Made by a program: the position numbers and the translations under genes. A stretch of 32,899 nucleotides of DNA from Lachnospiraceae bacterium UBA4380. Its GTDB lineage: Bacteria > Bacillota > Clostridia > Lachnospirales > Lachnospiraceae. Shown here in pieces: positions 1 to 6,923 of this stretch; the stretch's first letter is position 1, and every line of letters starts with the position of its first letter. The DNA is taken from assembly GCA_002390025.1 (NCBI GenBank), contig DGRU01000150.1, forward strand, positions 1 through 32,899, written 5' to 3'. The notes below the pieces were generated by a model. That model saw only the letters and a program-made list of their open reading frames with translations. It was not told the DNA's origin and ran no database searches.

Positions 1-103
1 GATTTTGAACGCTGACCGGATCGTGATCACAGATTGGATTTGATCCCTGACCGGATCTGCGCAGGAACACAGAAGGGACAGAGCACCTCAGACAGGAGCA
101 TAC
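1..103. other. Upstream flank without a complete gene
   Basis: All three forward frames close within the first 45 bases, so at most a few C-terminal codons of a preceding gene could be present. The only supportable signal is the ribosome binding site AGGAG at 94-98, five bases before the ATG at 104. Confidence 0.6.
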
Positions 104-370
104 ATGGAAAAAGTACAGTTCATGCCGGAAGGCGAAGACAAGGCAGTGGATTTTTTTGTTCTGGATGAAGCAATGCTGGGCGGAAAACAGTATCTGCTTG
201 TGACGGACAGCCCCGACGGCGACGGCGAGGCTCTGATCCTGCGCGCTAATCCCGATGAGAAGGGGACGGAGGTCACCTACGAGATCGTAGAGGATGACCG
301 GGAGCAGACTGCGGTCCTTCTGCTGATGAAGGACAGTCTGGAAGAGCTCGGAATCGAGATCGAGGTCTGA
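104..370 (+). CDS. DUF1292 family small acidic protein
   Basis: An 88-residue acidic protein resembling the DUF1292 (YrzB-like) family, whose biochemical role is unknown. The body matches the family pattern: an F-x-V/L-D core near residues 18-21, a YLLV segment at 30-33, and a run of Asp/Glu with a short C-terminal amphipathic helix. The start is set by AGGAG five bases upstream. In many Clostridia this gene follows ruvX and precedes RNase J, and RNase J does follow here, which supports the assignment. Conserved position suggests a housekeeping link to RNA or DNA processing, but that is inference only. Confidence 0.85.
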   Translation: MEKVQFMPEGEDKAVDFFVLDEAMLGGKQYLLVTDSPDGDGEALILRANPDEKGTEVTYEIVEDDREQTAVLLLMKDSLEELGIEIEV

Positions 371-439
371 GCAAGAGAGAAATAAGAGATCATTAGAAGA
401 AGAGAAGAAGAACAGAAAGAGAAGAGTAGAAGAGATAAG
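371..439 (+). other. Polypurine leader of RNase J
   Basis: This spacer is almost purely A and G from about 371 to 439, with only isolated pyrimidines. It contains several AGAGAAG-like stretches that could act as a diffuse Shine-Dalgarno for the TTG at 440, but no single clear site. The purine bias runs on into the lysine-rich codons that follow. Confidence 0.5.
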
Positions 440-2482
440 TTGAAGAAAAGCATTTTTAAGAAGAAAGAATTACGAAGAGACCTTACTAAGAGAGAGTTAA
501 AGAAACAGGGTTACAAAAAGAAAGATTTCAGGAAGAAAGCGGCTGCCAAAATAGCAGTCAGTGCAAAAAAAGAGGCTTCCCGGAAAAACGAATCGGATAA
601 ATACACCCCGGAAAAAAGCAAAGCACAGAAGTCCGTGGAAAAGAAGGTCGGATCAAACAGAACACACGATATTGCAGCACAGAGGATCGGATCAGGAGCA
701 GCGGGGAGAACCGCGGAACGCGGATACAGGAAGGCCGGACAGAAAAAGGCCGCGGGCCGGTATCCGGGAGAAAAAGGACTTGGAAGTGGAGATAGATTGA
801 AAAAAAACAATGAGAACATGAAAAGAGAGCCCGCCCCCTCTCTAAGGATCATTCCGCTCGGGGGGCTGGAGCAGATCGGTATGAACATCACTGCCTTTGA
901 GTACGGGGACAGCATTGTGGTCGTGGACTGCGGCCTTGCATTCCCGGAGGACGACATGTTCGGCATCGATCTGGTCATTCCGGACACCACGTATCTGGAA
1001 GAGAATCTGGATAAGGTGAAGGCGTTTGTCATCACCCATGGCCACGAAGATCATATCGGCGCCCTTCCCTATGTTTTGAAGAAGATCAATGTCCCCGTGT
1101 ACGGGACGCGCCTGACCATGGGCATCATCGAAAACAAGCTCCGCGAGCACAACCTGCTCGAGATAACAGAACTTCACGTTGTCTCCTTCGGCGACATTGT
1201 GGAGCTGGGAGAATTTGATGTCGAATTCATCAAGACCAATCACAGTATTGTAGATGCCGCTGCCCTGGCCATCAAGTCCCCCGCGGGCACGATCGTGCAC
1301 ACAGGCGATTTCAAGGTGGATTATACACCTGTCTACGGCGACGCCATCGATCTGCAGCGCTTCGCAGAACTGGGCAATGAGGGCGTGCTGGCTCTCATGT
1401 GCGACTCCACCAATTCGGAGCGCCCCGGCCATACACCTTCCGAAAAAGCGGTCGGCAGGAATATCGACCAGATTTTCCGCGACCACGCAGATACACGCAT
1501 TATTGTCGCGACCTTCGCCTCCAACGTGGACCGCGTTCAGCAGATCATCAACCATGCCTACAAATACGGCAGGAAGGTTGTTGTCGAAGGCCGCAGCATG
1601 GTCAATATCATTGAGACAGCCACCAAACTCGACGTACTCAATGTTCCGGAGAACACCCTGATCGACATCGATCAGCTCAAAAACTATCCGGGCGAGAAGA
1701 CGGTCATCATCACGACCGGCAGCCAGGGAGAGAGCATGGCGGCCCTCAGCCGCATGGCGGACGGCATGCACCGCAAAGTGACCATCGGCCCCGGCGATAC
1801 GGTTGTCTTCTCCTCCAGCCCTATTCCGGGCAACGAAAAGGCAGTCACTTCCGTGGTCAACAAGCTCCTTCTCAAGGGAGCCGATGTCATCACCCAGGAT
1901 GTCCACACATCCGGCCATCCCTGCCAGGAAGATGTCAAGCTGATCTACCATCTGGTACAGCCCAGGTATGCCATTCCGGTCCACGGCGAGTTCCGCCACC
2001 TCAAGGCCCAGGCAAAGATTGCCCGCCAGATGGGCTACAGCAAGGAGGATATCTTCATCCTCCACTCCGGTGATGTGCTGGAACTGTCCGAAGACGGCGC
2101 TTTTGTCCGCGAGAAAGTCCAGGTCGGCAATATCCTGGTCGACGGACTCGGTGTCGGAGATGTCGGCAATGTCGTTCTGAGAGACCGCCAGCATCTGGCG
2201 GAGGACGGAATCGTGATCGTTGCCTTTGCCCTCGATTCACAGACCTGCGAGCTTCTCTCGGGCCCCGAGATCACTTCCCGCGGCTTTGTGTATATCAAGG
2301 AAGCGGATGACCTCATGACCGGCGCAGCTGCTGTAGCCGAGGAGGCCATTTACCACTGTATTGAAAACGGTGTCACCGACTGGAACCGTTACAAGAATGT
2401 TGTCAAGGACGGTCTGAATGACTTTTTCTGGAAAAAGACCCAGCGCCGTCCCGTCATCCTGCCTATGATCCTCGAGGTATAA
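440..2482 (+). CDS. rnj: Ribonuclease J with basic N-terminal extension
   Basis: A metallo-beta-lactamase/beta-CASP ribonuclease with 5'-3' exo- and endonuclease activity in mRNA decay and rRNA maturation. The catalytic core starts near residue 130 (sequence SLRIIPLGGLEQIGMN). The zinc motif HGHEDH lies at residues 200-205; GDFKVD, CDSTN, the beta-CASP segment VATFASNVDRVQQ, SGHP and VHGEFRHL follow in family order. At 680 residues it is about 120 longer than usual. The excess is a Lys/Arg-rich, probably disordered N-terminus. The TTG at 440 has no discrete ribosome binding site. An in-frame TTG at 797, preceded by GGAAGTGGAG, would give a normal-length enzyme of 561 residues. The first 119 codons lack stops, so both starts remain possible and may both be used. 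Confidence 0.95.
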   Translation: MKKSIFKKKELRRDLTKRELKKQGYKKKDFRKKAAAKIAVSAKKEASRKNESDKYTPEKSKAQKSVEKKVGSNRTHDIAAQRIGSGAAGRTAERGYRKAGQKKAAGRYPGEKGLGSGDRLKKNNENMKREPAPSLRIIPLGGLEQIGMNITAFEYGDSIVVVDCGLAFPEDDMFGIDLVIPDTTYLEENLDKVKAFVITHGHEDHIGALPYVLKKINVPVYGTRLTMGIIENKLREHNLLEITELHVVSFGDIVELGEFDVEFIKTNHSIVDAAALAIKSPAGTIVHTGDFKVDYTPVYGDAIDLQRFAELGNEGVLALMCDSTNSERPGHTPSEKAVGRNIDQIFRDHADTRIIVATFASNVDRVQQIINHAYKYGRKVVVEGRSMVNIIETATKLDVLNVPENTLIDIDQLKNYPGEKTVIITTGSQGESMAALSRMADGMHRKVTIGPGDTVVFSSSPIPGNEKAVTSVVNKLLLKGADVITQDVHTSGHPCQEDVKLIYHLVQPRYAIPVHGEFRHLKAQAKIARQMGYSKEDIFILHSGDVLELSEDGAFVREKVQVGNILVDGLGVGDVGNVVLRDRQHLAEDGIVIVAFALDSQTCELLSGPEITSRGFVYIKEADDLMTGAAAVAEEAIYHCIENGVTDWNRYKNVVKDGLNDFFWKKTQRRPVILPMILEV

Positions 2483-2600
2483 GAGCCCGGCGATGTCTGA
2501 ACACTGATGTGCTCCGGCATGACCGGCAAGAGACAGGGGATCTGACGCATGGGATCACTGCTGCTGATTTTCAGGCATGGGTAATCCCGGAGGAATCTCT

Positions 2601-3083
2601 ATGGATAACAATATCGAAAAAACCGGCCTTGTTGAGACAGTCATCGGAATTATTATGGATGTCGCCCCGATCATCTGTGTGTTCATCATCATTGCATGGG
2701 CCGGACGGGCCTATACAGAGGGTTACGGGCTGTTTGTGCAGAAGAGTCTTGACAGCCCCGGGGACGTGCAGGCCCACAGCGAAATGGTGACGATTTCCGA
2801 GGAGGACGCCGCCTCCGCGCTGAAGGTCGGCAGAATTCTCGAGAATATGGACCTGATCAGCAGCCGCTATTCCTTTGCCCTCAAGGCAAGGCTCACGGGA
2901 TACAGCCATTCCATTCTGCCCGGCGACTATATCCTTTCCTCGGATATGACTATGGAAGAGATGCTGGAGAAACTGTCTGTCGACCCGGCGACGGTTCCCG
3001 AGGACCAGGTGGACGGCGAAACGCCGGCGGACTCCGGTCAGTCCGATTCACAGGAAGAGAACAAAGATGTCTGGGGTCAGTGA
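2601..3083 (+). CDS. Short MltG-like membrane protein, no catalytic domain
   Basis: A 160-residue protein with one N-terminal membrane helix (about 12-35) and a short extracellular part. The segment FALKARLTGYSHSILPGDYI and the following helix resemble the LysM-like subdomain of endolytic transglycosylase MltG. The large YceG catalytic domain is absent and the tail is acidic and low-complexity, so cleavage of glycan is unlikely. The ATG at 2601 is chosen because GGAGG lies at 2589-2593, seven bases upstream; an earlier in-frame ATG at 2577 has no such site. It overlaps the next gene by 17 bases, indicating translational coupling. The place between RNase J and TrmR is where mltG often sits in Clostridia. 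Confidence 0.75.
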   Translation: MDNNIEKTGLVETVIGIIMDVAPIICVFIIIAWAGRAYTEGYGLFVQKSLDSPGDVQAHSEMVTISEEDAASALKVGRILENMDLISSRYSFALKARLTGYSHSILPGDYILSSDMTMEEMLEKLSVDPATVPEDQVDGETPADSGQSDSQEENKDVWGQ

Positions 3084-3849
3084 CGGGACAAGGCGGCAGG
3101 AGGGACTGCCGGGGCTGACCGGGCTGACGGACGAATCCGCCCTGCAGAATCTCACGGATTATTCCCCCGGGGAGAGCGGGAAAGCCCTCGATGCCATGCG
3201 CATGGAAGTTTTTGTGGAGGCCATGACGCCTCCCGGACCGGTGCATCTGCAGGAACTGGAACAGGAGGCCCTGGCGGAAGGAGTCCCGATCATCCGTCCG
3301 CAGACACAGAACCTGATCCGCTTCTTTCTGGCTGTGAAGAGACCGGCCCGCATTCTGGAGATCGGGACGGCAGTGGGCTTTTCCGCCCTCTTCATGCAGT
3401 ATTACGCACCTGCGGACTGCCGCATTACAACGATTGAAAAAGATCCCCAGCGCGCCGAAAAGGCACGAGGCAATTTCATCAGATACGGGAGAAAAAACAC
3501 CTGCGGCCGGGCGGAGGACATTGTGCTCCTCGAGGGCGATGCGGCCCAGGTCCTCGGAGAGATCCGGGAGGACAGTTCCTTCGATCTGATCTTCATGGAT
3601 GCCGCCAAAGGCCAGTACATACGCTTTCTGCCGGATGCGCTCCGCCTCCTCAGCCCGGGAGGGATCATGATCACAGACAATATCCTGCAGGAGGGAGAGA
3701 TCCTCACCTCCCGTTTTGCCGTGACGCGGAGAAACCGCACCATCCACGCCAGGATGCGCGCCTATCTTCACGCCCTGATGGAGGAAGAACAGCTGGAGAC
3801 CCTGTTGCTGCCCACAGGAGACGGGGCTGCAGTGTCATTGAAGAGATAA
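3067..3849 (+). CDS. trmR: SAM-dependent O-methyltransferase, TrmR-type
   Basis: A class I methyltransferase of the O-methyltransferase 3 family, 260 residues. The SAM-binding motif ILEIGTAVGFSA begins at residue 96, the acidic TTIEKD follows, and the FDLIFMDAAKGQY and ITDN segments carry the metal-binding residues D178, D204 and N205. The first 40 residues are extra compared with short homologues. In Bacillus subtilis the equivalent gene yrrM (trmR) methylates 5-hydroxyuridine at tRNA position 34 to 5-methoxyuridine and sits beside U32-family genes that make the hydroxyl. The same pairing occurs here with the gene at 3880, which supports the specific name. A small-molecule (catechol-like) substrate is the alternative. 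Confidence 0.85.
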   Translation: MSGVSDGTRRQEGLPGLTGLTDESALQNLTDYSPGESGKALDAMRMEVFVEAMTPPGPVHLQELEQEALAEGVPIIRPQTQNLIRFFLAVKRPARILEIGTAVGFSALFMQYYAPADCRITTIEKDPQRAEKARGNFIRYGRKNTCGRAEDIVLLEGDAAQVLGEIREDSSFDLIFMDAAKGQYIRFLPDALRLLSPGGIMITDNILQEGEILTSRFAVTRRNRTIHARMRAYLHALMEEEQLETLLLPTGDGAAVSLKR

Positions 3850-3879
3850 ACGCCGGAACAGGCGGCTGCGATAACAGAT

Positions 3880-5208
3880 ATGGAAAAAAGATGGAAAACC
3901 AACCGCGAGAAGCCGGAGCTTCTGATCCCTGCAAAAGATCTGGAAGTCCTGCGCACAGCAGTGAATTTCGGCGCTGACGCGGTGTATATAGGAGGGGAGG
4001 CCTTCAGCCTGCGGGCAAAGGCCAGGAATTTCAGCCCCGAAGATATGAGGGCGGGCATTGCCTATGCACATTCCCACGGTGTGCATGTGCATGTAGCCGC
4101 CAATATTTTTGCACACAATCAGGATCTGGACCGCGCAGCGGCCTATTTCGAGGAACTGGCGCAGATGAAGCCGGATGCTGTCCTGGTGGCAGATCCGGGT
4201 ATGTTTTCGCTGGCCAGGCAGTTCTGCCCGGAGATTCCTGTACATATTTCCACACAGGCCAACAATACCAACTACGGCACCTTCCGCTTCTGGCACGACA
4301 TGGGCGCTGCCCGCGTCGTCTGTGCGAGGGAACTGTCTTTGAGCGAGATCGCCCGGATCAGGGAGAAGACACCGGCGGACCTTGAGATCGAGGCTTTCAT
4401 CCACGGCGCCATGTGCATCTCCTATTCGGGAAGGTGCCTGCTCTCCGCCTGGTTTACAGGGCGGGACGCCAACCGGGGCGCCTGTACGCATCCCTGCAGG
4501 TGGAAGTATGCCGTGGCGGAGGAGAGCCGCCCGGGCGAATATTTCCCCATCGAGGAAAATGAGCGGGGGACCTATATTTTCAATTCCCGCGACCTGTGCA
4601 TGATCGAGCACCTTCCGGAGCTGGCCGGTGCCGGTATCGACAGCCTCAAGATCGAGGGGCGCATGAAGACGGCCCTCTATGTCGCATCGATCACCCGCGC
4701 CTACCGCCGGGCGATCGACGATTATCTGGAGAGCGACGAGAAATATGCCGCCGGTATGGACTGGTACAGGCAGGAGATCCGCAAATGCACCTACCGCGAC
4801 TTCACGACAGGTTTCTATTTCGGAAGACCGGACACGCAGTCCATGGTCTACACGGACAACACCTATGCCAGTGATGCGGTCTTTCTGGGGATTGTCGAGA
4901 AGGCCGTGGAGTCCGGGAGCGCCAACGGACAGGGCAGCATGCCGGACAGATTTAAGGCCGGGCCCGGTGCGTGCGGCGGACAGGGAGACCTGCCCGGCAT
5001 TGTGACGATTCATCAGAAAAATAAATTTTCCGTCGGAGAGACGATCGAGATCATGTGTCCCGACGGCAGAGACCTGCAGACGCGCGTCCTGGGGATGTGG
5101 AATTCGGAATGGGAGCCGGTGCAGAGCGCCCCGCACCCGGGAGAACTGATCCGGCTTCAGCTGGATGAGCAGGCGGCGCCAGGCGATATTCTGCGGGTCA
5201 GCAGATAG
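3880..5208 (+). CDS. Peptidase U32 family protein, TrhP-type tRNA hydroxylation
   Basis: A 442-residue U32-family protein. The family signature is complete at residues 171-189 (E-A-F-x2-G-A-M-C ... G-R-C-L-L-S), followed by GACTHPCRW. Cysteines 179, 186, 202 and 206 are the expected iron-sulfur ligands. Despite the peptidase name, close homologues (E. coli TrhP/YegQ, B. subtilis YrrN/YrrO) take part in prephenate-dependent hydroxylation of tRNA U34. Lying 30 bases after a TrmR-type methyltransferase, this gene probably supplies its substrate. No clear Shine-Dalgarno precedes the ATG at 3880, suggesting re-initiation from the upstream gene. B. subtilis has two adjacent U32 genes, whereas here there is one. 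A Gly-rich insertion near residues 345-370 is unusual. Proteolytic activity is not supported. Confidence 0.88.
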   Translation: MEKRWKTNREKPELLIPAKDLEVLRTAVNFGADAVYIGGEAFSLRAKARNFSPEDMRAGIAYAHSHGVHVHVAANIFAHNQDLDRAAAYFEELAQMKPDAVLVADPGMFSLARQFCPEIPVHISTQANNTNYGTFRFWHDMGAARVVCARELSLSEIARIREKTPADLEIEAFIHGAMCISYSGRCLLSAWFTGRDANRGACTHPCRWKYAVAEESRPGEYFPIEENERGTYIFNSRDLCMIEHLPELAGAGIDSLKIEGRMKTALYVASITRAYRRAIDDYLESDEKYAAGMDWYRQEIRKCTYRDFTTGFYFGRPDTQSMVYTDNTYASDAVFLGIVEKAVESGSANGQGSMPDRFKAGPGACGGQGDLPGIVTIHQKNKFSVGETIEIMCPDGRDLQTRVLGMWNSEWEPVQSAPHPGELIRLQLDEQAAPGDILRVSR

Positions 5209-5211
5209 AGC

Positions 5212-5239
5212 GAAAAAAACGCTCGACAGCGTTATTTTC
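5212..5239 (+). terminator. Hairpin after the U32 gene
   Basis: AACGCT (5218-5223) pairs with AGCGTT (5228-5233) over a CGAC loop. The stem continues, after one A-A mismatch, by GAAAA with TTTTC. The U-run is within the outer stem, so it could work as a bidirectional or weak intrinsic terminator just past the stop codon at 5206-5208. Confidence 0.5.
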
Positions 5240-5240
5240 A

Positions 5241-5335
5241 CTCCGGATGTTTGTGCCGGAGCATAAACATCCTGTGATCGCATCGGAGAAACCCGATTCG
5301 GGATTTCTCCTCGCGCTGCCGTTCTGGCTAACGGC
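5241..5335 (+). promoter_or_regulatory. Structured leader of trkA with competing hairpins
   Basis: Four inverted repeats are packed ahead of trkA. CTCCGG (5241-5246) can pair with CCGGAG (5256-5261). GGATGTTT (5245-5252) can pair with AAACATCC (5265-5272), and these two choices exclude each other. GGAGAAACCCG (5285-5295) pairs with CGGGATTTCTCC (5299-5310) with one bulged A. GCCGTT (5318-5323) pairs with AACGGC (5330-5335). I do not recognise a known riboswitch; in particular the conserved GGGGAACC-like core of the c-di-AMP ydaO element is absent. Confidence 0.45.
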
Positions 5336-5385
5336 ATGGTCGAAAGAGTGATTGCTGTACAAGGGTACGGTATGGAGGAACAACT

Positions 5386-6780
5386 ATGAAAATCATTGTG
5401 GTCGGCTGCGGCAAAGTGGGATCTGCCCTGGCCAGACAGCTCAGCGAAGAAGGACATGACGTCAGCGTTGTGGACAAAAACCAGCAGGTGGTCAATGAGG
5501 TATCCAGCAGCTGTGACGTCCTCGGCATTGTCGGCAACGGCGGCAGTTATTCCGTGCAGAAGGATCTGGGCGTCGAAGACGCTGATCTGATGATCGCGGC
5601 CTCGGATTCGGATGAACTGAATCTCCTGTGCTGCCTGATCGCCAAAAAGGCGGGTGACTGCAATACCATTGCCCGTGTACGAAATCCCATTTACAACAGT
5701 GAAGTAGGCTTTATCCGCGAGGAACTGGGTCTGTCCCTGACAGTCAATCCCGAGTATGCGGCAGCCATGGAGGCCTCCCGTCTGCTCAAGTTCCCCTCTG
5801 CGATCAAGATCGAGACCTTTGCCCGCGGCCATGTGGAGCTGCTCAAGTTCTCTGTCCTGGCGGGATCTCCGCTCGACGGCAAGACCCTTGCCGAAATTTC
5901 CAGGAATGTCAAGGGTGATGTCCTCGTCTGCGCGGTAGAGCGCGGAGCCAATCACGATGTCACGATCCCGGACGGCAATTTCCGCCTTCAGGCAGATGAC
6001 ACGATCAGTATCGTAGCCGGCGCTAAGAGCGCACGTGCCTTTGTGGAAAAAGTCGGCCTCAAGACCCGCAGCGTCTCCAACTGCATGATCATCGGCGGCG
6101 GTACCATCGCCTATTATCTTGCCAAGAACCTGCTGGACAGCCGCATCGCGGTCACGATCATCGACAAGGATCCCGGCCGCTGCGCAATGCTGAGCGAAGA
6201 GATCCCGGGAGCCAATATCATCTGCGGAGACGCCGCCAACCAGAATGTTCTGCTGGAAGAGGGCATCGGGCAGATTGAATCCTTCGTCAGTCTGACCGGC
6301 ATGGACGAGGAAAACATTTTCCTGTCTCTGTATGCCCGCAAGGCGGCCGCAAAGGATGTCAAGCTGATCACCAAAGTCAACCGCATCAACTACGACGACA
6401 TCATCGATGATATGAATCTGGGCAGCATCCTCAACCCCCAGCATATCGCGGCGGAATACATCGTCCGCTACGTCCGCGCCATGGAGAATTCCATCGGCTC
6501 CAACGTCGAGACGCTCTACAATATTATTGAAAACAAGGCCGAGGCACTGGAATTCCTGATTCAGATGGGCTCGCCCGTGATCGGCATCCCCCTCATCGAT
6601 CTTCCGATCAAAAAGAATGTCCTGATCGCCTGTATCTATCGGAACAGACAGGTCATCATCCCCAACGGACAGACCATGATCGAAGTGAATGACCGCGTGA
6701 TCGTTGTTACCACGCGTATAGGATTCCAGGACATTCGCGACATCCTCGAAGAGGATAAAGGGCCTGTAGTTATGACTTGA
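5386..6780 (+). CDS. trkA: Trk potassium uptake regulatory subunit TrkA
   Basis: A cytoplasmic 464-residue NAD-binding gating subunit of the Trk K+ transporter. It shows the typical duplication. RCK domain 1 starts with MKIIVVGCGKVGSALA (dinucleotide fold, acidic D30 ending beta-2) and continues into a TrkA_C segment near 145-220. A second Rossmann fold at 233-250 (CMIIGGGTIAYYLAKN, D260 at the strand end) is followed by a second TrkA_C domain near 380-460. GGAGG upstream fixes the ATG at 5386. trkH follows 143 bases downstream, so the pair forms a complete transporter. The intervening hairpins suggest the two genes are separately adjusted. Confidence 0.96.
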   Translation: MKIIVVGCGKVGSALARQLSEEGHDVSVVDKNQQVVNEVSSSCDVLGIVGNGGSYSVQKDLGVEDADLMIAASDSDELNLLCCLIAKKAGDCNTIARVRNPIYNSEVGFIREELGLSLTVNPEYAAAMEASRLLKFPSAIKIETFARGHVELLKFSVLAGSPLDGKTLAEISRNVKGDVLVCAVERGANHDVTIPDGNFRLQADDTISIVAGAKSARAFVEKVGLKTRSVSNCMIIGGGTIAYYLAKNLLDSRIAVTIIDKDPGRCAMLSEEIPGANIICGDAANQNVLLEEGIGQIESFVSLTGMDEENIFLSLYARKAAAKDVKLITKVNRINYDDIIDDMNLGSILNPQHIAAEYIVRYVRAMENSIGSNVETLYNIIENKAEALEFLIQMGSPVIGIPLIDLPIKKNVLIACIYRNRQVIIPNGQTMIEVNDRVIVVTTRIGFQDIRDILEEDKGPVVMT

Positions 6781-6796
6781 TTTCAATGCGGTCACA

Positions 6797-6829
6797 GGAT
6801 GTCTGAGCCGCTTCGCGGAGCAGACATCC
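6797..6829 (+). promoter_or_regulatory. Hairpin in the trkA-trkH spacer
   Basis: GGATGTCTG (6797-6805) pairs perfectly with CAGACATCC (6821-6829), enclosing an inner CCGC/GCGG stem with a TTC loop. The same outline (GGATGT, TG, GCC, GGAGCA, ACATCC) occurs in the trkA leader at 5245-5272. The last two bases are shared with the next hairpin, so the two structures may compete. Confidence 0.5.
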
Positions 6830-6868
6830 GGAATGATAAAAACTGCAGGGGCGGTTTTTTCATTCCGG
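6828..6868 (+). terminator. Terminator or attenuator between trkA and trkH
   Basis: A long imperfect stem: CCGGAATGA at 6828-6836 pairs with TCATTCCGG at 6860-6868, and the inner AAAACTGC / GCGGTTTT arms surround an AGGG loop. The inner part followed by the T-run at 6855-6860 looks like an intrinsic terminator ahead of trkH. It could end the trkA transcript or attenuate read-through. Confidence 0.55.
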
Positions 6869-6923
6869 GTACCTGCGAAGGCAGCACATGCTTTGCAAAA
6901 AACGCTTCGGCATAGAGGTTACT

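Noticed and set aside
561..800. Second reading frame within the RNase J extension
   Set aside because: Open for only 79 codons in an Arg/Lys-rich low-complexity stretch, without a ribosome binding site. The RNase J frame continues into the enzyme.
2509..2790. Small plus-strand frame overlapping the MltG-like gene
   Set aside because: No ribosome binding site, and most of it overlaps a better-supported gene in another frame.
5209..5385. Known c-di-AMP (ydaO) riboswitch before trkA
   Set aside because: K+ transport genes often carry it, but the conserved GGGGAACC-type core and pseudo-twofold layout are not visible.
3835..6795. A 986-codon open frame on the minus strand opposite the U32 and trkA genes
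   Set aside because: It is a codon-bias shadow: it crosses the trkA leader hairpins, has no recognisable domain and no good start signal.
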